From Nonomuraea soli (GTDB lineage Bacteria > Actinomycetota > Actinomycetes > Streptosporangiales > Streptosporangiaceae), in the NCBI RefSeq assembly GCF_013761175.1, contig NZ_JACDUR010000004.1:434001-498000 (forward strand): a stretch of DNA of 64,000 nucleotides. The letters run 5' to 3'. Numbering within the stretch: position 1 is the stretch's first letter; every line of letters begins with the position of its first letter. Shown here piece by piece: positions 8,468 to 15,961 of the stretch. The position numbers and the translations under genes are program-made. Below the pieces are notes generated by a model. That model was not told the DNA's origin and made no database searches. It saw only the letters and a list, made by a program, of their open reading frames with translations.

Positions 8468-9565
8468 ATGCGGACCCGTGTCACAGACATGCTGGGAATC
8501 GAGTTACCGATCTTCGCATTCAGTCACTGCCGCGACGTCGTCGCGGCAGTGAGCCGCGCCGGGGGCATGGGTGTCCTCGGCGCTCTCTACTTCACCCCCG
8601 AAGAGCTCGAGATGGAGCTCAAATGGATCGACGACCACGTCGACGGCAAGCCCTACGGCGTCGACGTGGTCATGCCCGCCTCCTACGCCGGCGCGGACTT
8701 CGCCCCTGAGGAACTCGTCGGGCGACTGCAGGGCATGATCCCCGAAGGGCACCGGGCATTCGTCGACGACCTGCTGGCCGCGCACAACGTGCCCGAGTCG
8801 AGCGGCGAGGCGGGCAAGGTGCTGCTCGGCTGGACCGACGCCACAGCCAGGCCCCAGGTCGAGGTGGCGCTACGGCACCCGATCGCGCTGCTGGCCAACG
8901 CGCTCGGCCCGCCTCCGGCCGACGTGGTCGAACTGGCCCACCAGCACGGCGTGAAGGTCGCCGCCCTGGCCTCCACCCCGCGCCATGCCGTCAAGCAGGT
9001 CGAGGTGGGCGTCGACATCGTCGTCGCGCAGGGCACCGAGGCCGGAGGGCACACCGGGGAGATCACCACCATGGTGCTCATCCCCCAGGTCGTGGACGCG
9101 GTCGACGTGCCGGTGCTGGCGGCGGGCGGGATCGGCGACGGCCGCCAGATGGCCGCGGGCATGGCGCTGGGCGCCGAGGGCGTGTGGACCGGCTCGATCT
9201 GGCTCACCGTCGAGGAGGCCGACACCCCGGCCATGGCCCGGCAGCGCATCCTGGCGGCGACCTCGCGCGACACCGTGCGCTCGCGGTCGTGGACGGGCAA
9301 GCCGGCGCGGCTGCTCAAGAACGAGTGGACCGACGCCTGGGAGTCGGAGGACTCCCCGGGGACCCTGCCGATGCCGCTGCAGTTCATGCTCGTCTCCGAC
9401 GCGCTGCGGCGCATCGGGCGCTCGGACGCCTCCGAGCTGGCGACGTTCCCGGCCGGGCAGATCATCGGGACCATGAACCAGGTCAAATCGGCGAAGGACG
9501 TCGTGTTCGACCTGGTGTCCGGCTACATCGAGGCGGTGGAACGGCTCGGCGGCCTGGAGAAGTGA
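8468..9565 (+). CDS. NAD(P)H-dependent flavin oxidoreductase / nitronate monooxygenase family
   Basis: 365 aa TIM-barrel FMN enzyme. The start 'MRTRVTDMLGIELPIFAFSHCRDVVAAVS' resembles mycobacterial Rv1533. FMN/phosphate-binding features are visible: 'GTEAGGHTGEITT' (about residues 190-202) and 'LAAGGIGDGRQMAAGMALGAEGV' (about 218-240). Family members oxidise nitronates or act as enoyl reductases/hydroxylases; IpdC of the sterol KstR2 regulon belongs to the same superfamily. The start is fixed by a leaderless promoter with a KstR-like box. It ends 3 nt from the convergent enoyl-CoA hydratase. A role in sterol catabolism is inferred from the operator and neighbours. Confidence 0.8.
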   Translation: MRTRVTDMLGIELPIFAFSHCRDVVAAVSRAGGMGVLGALYFTPEELEMELKWIDDHVDGKPYGVDVVMPASYAGADFAPEELVGRLQGMIPEGHRAFVDDLLAAHNVPESSGEAGKVLLGWTDATARPQVEVALRHPIALLANALGPPPADVVELAHQHGVKVAALASTPRHAVKQVEVGVDIVVAQGTEAGGHTGEITTMVLIPQVVDAVDVPVLAAGGIGDGRQMAAGMALGAEGVWTGSIWLTVEEADTPAMARQRILAATSRDTVRSRSWTGKPARLLKNEWTDAWESEDSPGTLPMPLQFMLVSDALRRIGRSDASELATFPAGQIIGTMNQVKSAKDVVFDLVSGYIEAVERLGGLEK

Positions 9566-9568
9566 CTC

Positions 9569-10378
9569 TCAGCGGCCCTCGTACGTCGCGGGCCGCTTCT
9601 CCTTGAAGGCCCGTGATCCCTCCTTGGCGTCCTCGGAGCCGATCACGGGCCAGCCGTACTCGTCGGAGACCTTCAGCGCCTCCGGCTCCGCCATGCCCAG
9701 CGTGTCGCGATAGGTGCGCAGGATCGCCTGTACGGCCAGCGGCCCGGAGGAGGCGATGTCGTCGGCGATCTCCCGCGCGCTCTGGAGCGCCTGACCGTCG
9801 GGGACCACCCGGTTGACCAGCCCCATCCGCAGCGCCTCTGCCGCGGTGATCGAGCGGCCGGTGAGCAGCAGGTCCATGGCGTGGCAGTAGGGGATCTGCC
9901 GCGGCAGCCTGATGGCGGCGCCGCCCATCGGGAACAGCGCCCGCTTGGCCTCGAACAGCCCGAGCGTGGCCGACTCCGCCACGACCCGCAGGTCGGTGCC
10001 GATCAGCAGTTCGGTGCCGCCGGCCACGGCGTAGCCCTCGACGGCGCAGACGATGGGCTTGGTGGGCAGCTCCAGACGCAGCAGGCCCTTCCAGTGGTAG
10101 TCCTGGATCCTGGCCGCGCGTTCCTGGACCGCGGGGTCGGTGGAGGGCGTGCCCATGGCCTTCAGGTCGGCGCCCGCGCAGAAGACGCCCTCGGCGCCGG
10201 TCAGGATGGCCACCCGGACGCCGGGCTCCTCGGAGATGTACGCCCAGGCCGAGGCCAGTCCGACCAGCATGTCGGAGGAGAGCGCGTTGCGCGCCTCCGG
10301 GCGGTTCATGGTCACGGTGACGACATGGCCGTCGCGCTCGATGCGGCAGTGAGGGGTGCTGATCGGCAGGAGATCCAT
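9569..10378 (-). CDS. echA19: Enoyl-CoA hydratase, EchA19-like (sterol side-chain degradation)
   Basis: 269 aa crotonase. Visible are 'NRPEARNALSSDML', the oxyanion loop 'FCAGADLKAMG', 'GYAVAGGTELLIGTDLRV' and 'LFPMGGAAIRLPRQIPY', followed by a C-terminal 'DDAKEGPRAF'-type motif ('EDAKEGSRAFKEKR'). The sequence closely follows my recollection of mycobacterial EchA19 (Rv3516), which hydrates steroid enoyl-CoA side-chain intermediates. ATG 10378 is preferred over in-frame GTG 10387 and TTG 10396 because the hexamer TAGTGT (10386-10391) lies exactly 7 nt upstream. An operator-like inverted repeat lies just beyond. It is separated from the FadD/Ltp block by the sortase pair. Confidence 0.8.
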   Translation of the reverse strand: MDLLPISTPHCRIERDGHVVTVTMNRPEARNALSSDMLVGLASAWAYISEEPGVRVAILTGAEGVFCAGADLKAMGTPSTDPAVQERAARIQDYHWKGLLRLELPTKPIVCAVEGYAVAGGTELLIGTDLRVVAESATLGLFEAKRALFPMGGAAIRLPRQIPYCHAMDLLLTGRSITAAEALRMGLVNRVVPDGQALQSAREIADDIASSGPLAVQAILRTYRDTLGMAEPEALKVSDEYGWPVIGSEDAKEGSRAFKEKRPATYEGR

Positions 10379-10385
10379 GCGCCCC

Positions 10386-10408
10386 ACACTAACCAAGCAA
10401 TCGCTAGC
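10386..10408 (-). promoter_or_regulatory. echA19 leaderless promoter with CCAAGC-N4-GCTAGC operator
   Basis: On the minus strand TAGTGT (10391-10386) lies 7 nt from ATG 10378. Directly upstream, CCAAGCAATCGCTAGC (10393-10408 on the plus strand) is an imperfect inverted repeat resembling CCAAGCGCTTGCTAGG in the fadD promoter at 13379. Both fit CCAAGC-N4-GCTAG, suggesting one regulator. The site also covers the sortase stop codon. Confidence 0.5.
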
Positions 10409-11042
10409 TCACCAGGTGCGCGTAGACGATGATGTTGTCCTCGTAGTGTCCCGTCGCCTGGTCGAACGCGCCACCGCAGGTGATCAGCCGCAGCTCGGCC
10501 GCGTCAGTCTTGCCGTACACCTTGCCGGTCGGGAAGGCGTCCTTGCCGACCTGCTCCAGGGCGTCGACCGCGAACCTGGCCGTGGTGCCGTCCTCGCGGT
10601 CGACGGTGATCACGGCGCCCGGCCTCAGGTCGTGGACCTTGGAGAAGACGGCCGGCTTGCCGTACGCGTCGACATGGCCCACCAGGACGGCCCCGCCCGC
10701 CTCGCCGGGCGTGGGGCGATGCTTGTACCAGCCGACCAGGCCGGGCTCGGCCAGCGGCGGCACCTCGATCGTCTGGTCGGCGTTGAGGCCGACCGGGTCG
10801 ATCACCGCGTCCTTCACGCCGATGTCCGGGATGCTCATCGACACCGGCTCCGACTCCGGCAGCTCGGCGACCTCCTCGGCGAACATGCCCACCGGCTCCG
10901 GCGCCCGCGTGGTGGCCGCCGCCACCGGCCGCTTCTCGGCGGCCTGCGCCGGCAGCGGCTCGCCCTTGATCGCCCCCGCGACCATCAGGCAGCCGCAGAA
11001 CACCAGGATCGCCGCCAACGTCTGGAACATCGTGCGCTTCAA
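10404..11042 (-). CDS. Class F sortase (LPXTG-type transpeptidase fold)
   Basis: About 212 aa from TTG 11042, which has AGGGGG 8 nt upstream; ATG 11030 is the alternative. One N-terminal membrane helix ('MFQTLAAILVFCGCLMVAGAI'), a Pro/Ala-rich linker, then the sortase barrel: 'VGWYKHRPTPGEAGGAVLVGHVDAYG' with the catalytic His (GHVD) and 'ELRLITCGGAF' with the catalytic Cys. No arginine occurs anywhere after the Cys, although the catalytic Arg of sortases normally lies there. The gene is downstream of, and codirectional with, a surface protein with a sortase-like C-terminal sorting region, which is its probable substrate. It would act at the outer face of the membrane. Confidence 0.8.
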   Translation of the reverse strand: MKRTMFQTLAAILVFCGCLMVAGAIKGEPLPAQAAEKRPVAAATTRAPEPVGMFAEEVAELPESEPVSMSIPDIGVKDAVIDPVGLNADQTIEVPPLAEPGLVGWYKHRPTPGEAGGAVLVGHVDAYGKPAVFSKVHDLRPGAVITVDREDGTTARFAVDALEQVGKDAFPTGKVYGKTDAAELRLITCGGAFDQATGHYEDNIIVYAHLVS

Positions 11043-11117
11043 GCTCTTCCCCCTGTTCGGTGCTGGATAGCAGAGTGCCGCCGCGGCCCCTTCACGGGGC
11101 CGAGGCGGCGAACTCCC

Positions 11118-11136
11118 AGTCGGCTCTGGGCCGACT
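11118..11136 (-). terminator. Hairpin between surface-protein gene and sortase gene
   Basis: AGTCGGC / GCCGACT form a perfect 7-bp stem with a 5-nt loop just after the stop codon of the surface protein. There is no T-run, so it may reduce rather than end read-through into the sortase gene. Confidence 0.4.
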
Positions 11137-11140
11137 CTGC

Positions 11141-13174
11141 TCAGGCCTGCTCGGCCTTGCGGCGGCCCCACACGGCCGAACCGGCGCCACCGGCGATCAG
11201 CAGACCGCCCAGCGCCACCCCGGCCATGTTGTTCTGAGCCAGGCCGCCGCCGGTCGCCGCGCCACCCTTGGGGGTGAAGTCGTCCGACTGCGCGACCACG
11301 CGGGTCCTGACCGTGAGCTTGTCGGCGTCGGAGGCGCCGTTCACGTAGGCCTTGAACCAGTACCCGCCGGCCTTGACGTAGGACGGCACGTGGAAGCGCT
11401 TGGCGGCCACGCCGAACCTGTTCACCGAGACCTTGAACGCCTTGCCGTTCGGGTCGACGATGACGACCTTGGTACCAGGAGCCACGTGCTTGGTCGCGAC
11501 GAAGGCGGTGAACTTGCCGCCCGCGACGACCGAGCCGGGGTTGAGCTCAAGGTTGACCTGGGCCTTCGGAGCGGGCTTCACCACGGTGAGGGTGGCGGAG
11601 TCACGCTTGCCCGCGACCTCGGCGGTCACGGTGTAGCGGCCGGGCTTGGTGCCCTTGGGCGCGGTCAGCTTCACGCGGGCCGTGCCGTACGCGTCGGTCC
11701 TGGCGTAGTGACGCTTGCCGCCGGGGTCGGTGAAGGTGACCAGGCTGCCGGGCTTGACGTTCTTGGTCGTCACGCCCGCGTGGTAGCTCTGGCCGGCGAC
11801 CACGGCGCGCGGCTCGAGGCCGAGGTCCACGCTCGGCGCGGCCTGCTCGCCCTTGATGGTGACCGAGGTCCTGGCGCGGCCGACCTCGGCGCCCGCGGCA
11901 TCCTTGAAGACGACGAACACCGGGTAGGTGCCGGGCTTGGCCCCGGGGTTGGTGGCGACCTGCCCGGTCCTGGTGGTGCCGAGCGTCATGTTCTCGGTGA
12001 TCTTCGCCCAGAACGCCGGCGACTCGATGTAGGCGTCGGCGGCCTTGCCGGTCACCGTGTAGGTGACGCGCTCGCCGGCCTTGACGGCGGCGGGGGAGAC
12101 CGAGATGCCGAAGGCGACGGGCTTGTCGGCCTCGACCGTGATGCTGCCCTCGGCCTTGCCCCAGCGGCCGAAGTCGGCGCGGACCGCGCTGCTGCCCGGC
12201 TTGGCGTCCTTGGCGATGACGGCGGTGAAGGTGGCGCGGCCGACGCCCTTGCCGGCGTCCTTCAGCGGCACGGTGTAGGTGCGCTCGAAGGCGTCGCCGC
12301 TGACGATGGCCTCACCGGCGCGCAGGTCGCCGACGACGTCGACGGTCACCGACTCGCCCGGGACGACGACGTGCTTCATGCCGATGCGCGGCTCGATGGA
12401 GGCGACCTCGGTCACCTTGAGCCGGGTGCTCACCTTGCCGAAGCGGTTGGCGTCGGCGCGCACGTCGAAGGTGCCGCTGTCGGCTTGGGCCGGGACGGTG
12501 AAGGTGTACTCGGCCACGCCGTAGCCGTCGCTGTCGCCGGACAGCGGGACGGTCTTGGCGCCGAACAGGTCCGAGCTGAAGATGATCTCGCCGGCCCGGG
12601 AGTCGGCGTGGGCGCGCACGGTGACCTGCTGGCCGGCCTTGGCCTCGTAGGTGCTCAGGCCGATCTTGAGCTCCTGGGCCACCTCGGTGACCTTGAGATT
12701 GGCGCTGTCGGACCTGCCGCCCGCCGTGACGGTGACGGGGAAGGTGCCGCTGTCGGCCTTGGCGGGGACGGTGAAGGTGATCTCGCCGAAGCCGCGGTCG
12801 AGCTTGACGGTCCGGGTGCCGAACAGGTCGGAGCTGAACGTCGCGGAGTCGATCCGGTGCGAGGTGTGCACGCGGGCCGTGACCTGCTGGCCGGCCTTGG
12901 CCTCGTAGGTGCTCAGCCCGAGCTTGACGTTGTAGTGGCCCGTCCCGGCTTCCGGGGTCTGGGCCGGCGGGGTCGGACGCTCGGTCGGACGCGCGGCGGG
13001 CTTCTCGGCCGGCTTGCCCGAAGGCTGCTCCGAAGGCTGCTCGGAAGGCGCCGGCGACTGCTGCTCGACGGCGGCGGCCAGGTCCGCGGGGATCTCGTCG
13101 GCCATCGCGGGGGCGGCGGTGAGGACCGCGAGGCCCAGCGCGCCGGCCACGGCGAGTGACTTGCTGAAACGCAT
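11141..13174 (-). CDS. Secreted multi-domain surface protein with sortase-type C-terminus
   Basis: 677 aa. The signal peptide 'MRFSKSLAVAGALGLAVLTAAPAMA' is followed by a Pro/Glu/Ser-rich linker (residues ~30-80) and about six Ig-like modules of ~85-95 aa. Two near-identical modules begin 'LGLSTYEAKAGQQVT' and 'IGLSTYEAKAGQQVT'. The C-terminus has 'PKGGAATGGG', a hydrophobic helix and 'GRRKAEQA', a layout typical of proteins anchored by class F-type sortases in actinomycetes. The start was placed at ATG 13174 (GGAAGAAG upstream) since upstream in-frame starts give a poor signal peptide. The partner sortase is 98 nt downstream. Function is probably adhesion or surface structure; no catalytic domain was seen. 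Confidence 0.75.
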   Translation of the reverse strand: MRFSKSLAVAGALGLAVLTAAPAMADEIPADLAAAVEQQSPAPSEQPSEQPSGKPAEKPAARPTERPTPPAQTPEAGTGHYNVKLGLSTYEAKAGQQVTARVHTSHRIDSATFSSDLFGTRTVKLDRGFGEITFTVPAKADSGTFPVTVTAGGRSDSANLKVTEVAQELKIGLSTYEAKAGQQVTVRAHADSRAGEIIFSSDLFGAKTVPLSGDSDGYGVAEYTFTVPAQADSGTFDVRADANRFGKVSTRLKVTEVASIEPRIGMKHVVVPGESVTVDVVGDLRAGEAIVSGDAFERTYTVPLKDAGKGVGRATFTAVIAKDAKPGSSAVRADFGRWGKAEGSITVEADKPVAFGISVSPAAVKAGERVTYTVTGKAADAYIESPAFWAKITENMTLGTTRTGQVATNPGAKPGTYPVFVVFKDAAGAEVGRARTSVTIKGEQAAPSVDLGLEPRAVVAGQSYHAGVTTKNVKPGSLVTFTDPGGKRHYARTDAYGTARVKLTAPKGTKPGRYTVTAEVAGKRDSATLTVVKPAPKAQVNLELNPGSVVAGGKFTAFVATKHVAPGTKVVIVDPNGKAFKVSVNRFGVAAKRFHVPSYVKAGGYWFKAYVNGASDADKLTVRTRVVAQSDDFTPKGGAATGGGLAQNNMAGVALGGLLIAGGAGSAVWGRRKAEQA

Positions 13175-13378
13175 CTTCTTCCAATCGACGAAGGAAGGCG
13201 CGGGGTTCGGGAGACCCCCGATCTCGGGAAACACGCCACCTTCGCGCTGGACATCATGTCGTACAAAGACACCGTAAAGCGGACAAAAACGGCAGCCCTT
13301 GGGATCTTTTGCACTTTCATTACCAAACCGCAACGAAACGGACTAATGGGACTAGAGTGTACTGGTGAGGTGATCATC

Positions 13379-13450
13379 CCAAGCGCTTGCTAGGTAAGCC
13401 CTGGCGGGGTTAGTCTGCGGCCACCGAACGAGAACCTGTTCTCGTTCGGT
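13379..13450 (+). promoter_or_regulatory. Double-operator promoter of the fadD/ltp operon
   Basis: A likely sigma-70 promoter has TTGCTA (13387-13392), an 18-bp spacer and TAGTCT (13411-13416). CCAAGCGCTTGCTAGG (13379-13394), an inverted repeat with a CAAGCGCTTG core, overlaps the -35. A 28-bp near-perfect palindrome at 13423-13450 has 13-bp arms (ACCGAACGAGAAC) around CT and sits at about +1 to +28; its centre AACCTGTT matches the KstR-like core. The 356 nt between the surface-protein start and ATG 13531 hold no gene. Two repressors probably control the operon. Confidence 0.6.
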
Positions 13451-13530
13451 CGTTCGGAGCCTTGCCGTCCCGCCCGGAACGTGATTCGCTCCGATCGCCG
13501 TCCCGAGGGGAAGACCGCGAGGGAGTTCCG

Positions 13531-15075
13531 ATGGGCACGCTCGGCTTCTGGAGATTGGCGCAGGCGGATCCCGAGTGGGTCGCCGCGGTGGATCCCGACG
13601 GCACGGAACACCGTGCCGGGGACCTGCTCGCGCGGGCCAACCGGATGGTGCACGGCTTACGCGAGCTGGGGCTGCAACCCGGCGACGGCTTGTGCGGCCT
13701 CGTCCCGAACGGCGTCGACGGGCTGGTGCTCTACCTCGCCGCCCTGCAGGCCGGCTGGTACTACACCCCGATCAACTGGCACCTGACCGGCCCCGAGATC
13801 GGCTACATCGTGGCCGACAGCGAGGCCAAGGCGTTCTTCGTGCACCCGAGGTTCGCCGAGGAGGGCGGGCGGGCCGCCGAGGCGATCGACGCCTCGCGCC
13901 GCTTCGCCTTCGGTGAGATCCCCGGGTTCAGGCCCGTCGGCGAGCTGGTCGACGCCATGCCCGACACGCTGCCTGGCGACCGTACGGCGGGCGCCACGAT
14001 GCACTACACCTCGGGCACCACCGGCAAGCCGAAGGGAGTGCGCCGCAGGCTCAGCGGCCTGGACCCCGACGACGGCGCCGAGCTGATGACCTTCCTGCTG
14101 TCGCTGTTCGGCATGACGCCCGGCAAGCCCAACGCCCACCTGGTCACCTCGCCGAACTACCACACGGCCGTCACCCAGTTCGGCGGCACGGCCCTGCACA
14201 TGGGCCACACCCTCGTCTACATGGACAAGTGGGACCCCGAGGAGACGCTGCGCCTGTGCGAGCGCCACCGGGTCACCAACTCCCACCTCGTGCCGACGCA
14301 CTTCAAGCGCCTCCTGGCCCTGCCCGACGAGGTGAAGGGGGCCTACGACCTCTCGTCGCTGCGCTGGATGATCCACGCGGCCGCGCCCTGCCCGGTCCCG
14401 GTCAAGCAGGCGATGCTCGAGTGGTGGGGCGACTGCGTCTACGAGTACTACGCGGCCACCGAGGGCGGCGGCACGATCGCCACCCCCGAGGACTGGAAGG
14501 CGCACCCGGGCACCGTCGGCAAGGCCTGGCCGATCAGCGAGCTGCTCATCGTCGACGACGAGCTGAAACCTGTTCCAACCGGCACCCCCGGCACGATCTA
14601 CATGAAGATGATGGGCGTCTCCTTCGAGTACAAGGGCGACCGGGCCAAGACCGAGGCGGGCCGGCTCGACGACTACTTCACCGTCGGCGACATCGGCTAC
14701 CTCGACGACGAGGGTTTCCTGTTCCTGTGCGACCGCAAGGCCGACATGATCATCTCGGGCGGGACCAACATCTACCCGGCCGAGATCGAGAACGAGATCA
14801 TGATCCACCCCAAGGTCGCCGACGTCGCCGTGTTCGGCGTCCCCGACGAGGAGTGGGGCGAGCAGATCAAGGCCGTCATCGAGGCCGCTCCCGGCTCCAC
14901 CCCCGGCCCCGAGCTCGCGCAGGAGATCCTCGCCTCGCTGGAGGGCCGCCTGGCCAGGATGAAGTGGCCCAAGAGCGTCGACTTCATCGCCGAGATGCCC
15001 CGCGAACCCAACGGCAAGCTGCTCAAACGCAAGTTGCGCGATCCCTACTGGGAGGGACATGGCCGTGCCATCTGA
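13531..15075 (+). CDS. FadD-type acyl-CoA synthetase (ANL superfamily)
   Basis: 514 aa, ATG with GAGGGAG 5 nt upstream. Adenylation motifs are present: 'TMHYTSGTTGKPKG' (P-loop A3), 'YEYYAATEGGG' (A5), 'YFTVGDIGYLDDEGFLFLCDRKADMIISGGTNIYPAEIE' region (A7-A8) and 'PREPNGKLLKRKLR' with the catalytic Lys near the C-terminus. These ligases activate a carboxylate with ATP and CoA. It is the first gene of a tightly packed operon with a Rv3521-like protein, two Ltp-type thiolases and FadD19, so a sterol or other isoprenoid acid is a likely substrate. It overlaps the next gene by 17 nt. Which mycobacterial FadD it matches was not resolved. Confidence 0.85.
   Translation: MGTLGFWRLAQADPEWVAAVDPDGTEHRAGDLLARANRMVHGLRELGLQPGDGLCGLVPNGVDGLVLYLAALQAGWYYTPINWHLTGPEIGYIVADSEAKAFFVHPRFAEEGGRAAEAIDASRRFAFGEIPGFRPVGELVDAMPDTLPGDRTAGATMHYTSGTTGKPKGVRRRLSGLDPDDGAELMTFLLSLFGMTPGKPNAHLVTSPNYHTAVTQFGGTALHMGHTLVYMDKWDPEETLRLCERHRVTNSHLVPTHFKRLLALPDEVKGAYDLSSLRWMIHAAAPCPVPVKQAMLEWWGDCVYEYYAATEGGGTIATPEDWKAHPGTVGKAWPISELLIVDDELKPVPTGTPGTIYMKMMGVSFEYKGDRAKTEAGRLDDYFTVGDIGYLDDEGFLFLCDRKADMIISGGTNIYPAEIENEIMIHPKVADVAVFGVPDEEWGEQIKAVIEAAPGSTPGPELAQEILASLEGRLARMKWPKSVDFIAEMPREPNGKLLKRKLRDPYWEGHGRAI
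14564..14577. promoter_or_regulatory. Intragenic KstR-like box
   Basis: TGAAACCTGTTCCA is an exact match to TnnAACnnGTTnnA inside the FadD coding sequence (codons for LKPVPT). The codons AAA, CCT, GTT and CCA are rare here, which makes the match less likely to come from coding constraint alone. Function is not shown. Confidence 0.35.
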
Positions 15076-15961
15076 GGACCTCGTCGCCGATCACGTGCTG
15101 GAGTTCCCCGGCGGTTACACCCGCACCACCGGGCCGGTGATCGGGCGCTTCCTCACCGAGTTACGCGACGGCCGGATCCTCGGCGTGCGCACCCAGGAGG
15201 GACGGGTGCTGGTCCCGCCCCTTGAATACGACCCCGGCACCGGCGACCCGGTCACCGGCGAGTGGGTCGAGGTCGGGCCCTCCGGCACGCTGGCCGCCTG
15301 GTCCTGGGTGCACGAACCGCGACCGCAGCACCCGCTCGACCGGCCCTTCGCCTGGGCGCTGATCAAGCTCGACGGCGCCGACACCTGCCTGGTCCACGCC
15401 GTCGACGCGGGTGACCCCAAGACGCTCAGGCCGGGCACCAGGGTCAGGCCACGCTGGAGCGCGGAACGCACCGGGTCGATCACCGACATCGCCTGCTTCG
15501 TGCCCGAGGTGACGCGCATCGTCTCGCCGGTGCGCGTGCCGTACAAGATCAGGGCCGGAGCCTCGCTCAGCCGCTTCCTGGAGGGCATCCGCGCCGGGAC
15601 CTTCCTCGGCAGCCGCTGCACCACCTGCGACAAGGTCTACGTGCCGTACCGGTCGTCGTGCCCGGAGTGCGGCAACGCCATCAGCGGCGAGGTCACCCTG
15701 CCCGACACCGGCACGGTCACCACGTTCGCGATCAACAACCTGCCCGACCCCCGCGCGCCGCAAGTGCCGTTCGTCTCGGCGTACATCCTCATCGACGGCG
15801 CCGACGTGCCGATGATCGCCCTGCTCGGCGACGTCCCGGCCCACGAGGTACGGCAGGGCATGCGCGTGCGCGCGGTCTGGGTCCCGGAGGAGGAGCGTAC
15901 GGCGGGCATGGGCAACATCAAGTGGTTCGCGCCCACCGGCGAACAGGACGTGGAGCTCTGA
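15059..15961 (+). CDS. Rv3521-like DUF35 OB-fold / zinc-ribbon protein (thiolase or hydratase partner)
   Basis: 300 aa, overlapping fadD by 17 nt. It has an N-terminal OB-like half (residues ~1-150), then a second unit with a rubredoxin-like zinc ribbon 'CTTCDKVYVPYRSSCPEC' (about residues 185-202) and a C-terminal OB-fold. DUF35 proteins form complexes with SCP2-type thiolases or MaoC-type hydratases in steroid side-chain degradation, where they may bind CoA. The size and the order DUF35-thiolase-thiolase match mycobacterial Rv3521-Rv3522(Ltp4)-Rv3523(Ltp3). It is not an enzyme by itself as far as can be seen. Confidence 0.8.
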   Translation: MAVPSEDLVADHVLEFPGGYTRTTGPVIGRFLTELRDGRILGVRTQEGRVLVPPLEYDPGTGDPVTGEWVEVGPSGTLAAWSWVHEPRPQHPLDRPFAWALIKLDGADTCLVHAVDAGDPKTLRPGTRVRPRWSAERTGSITDIACFVPEVTRIVSPVRVPYKIRAGASLSRFLEGIRAGTFLGSRCTTCDKVYVPYRSSCPECGNAISGEVTLPDTGTVTTFAINNLPDPRAPQVPFVSAYILIDGADVPMIALLGDVPAHEVRQGMRVRAVWVPEEERTAGMGNIKWFAPTGEQDVEL

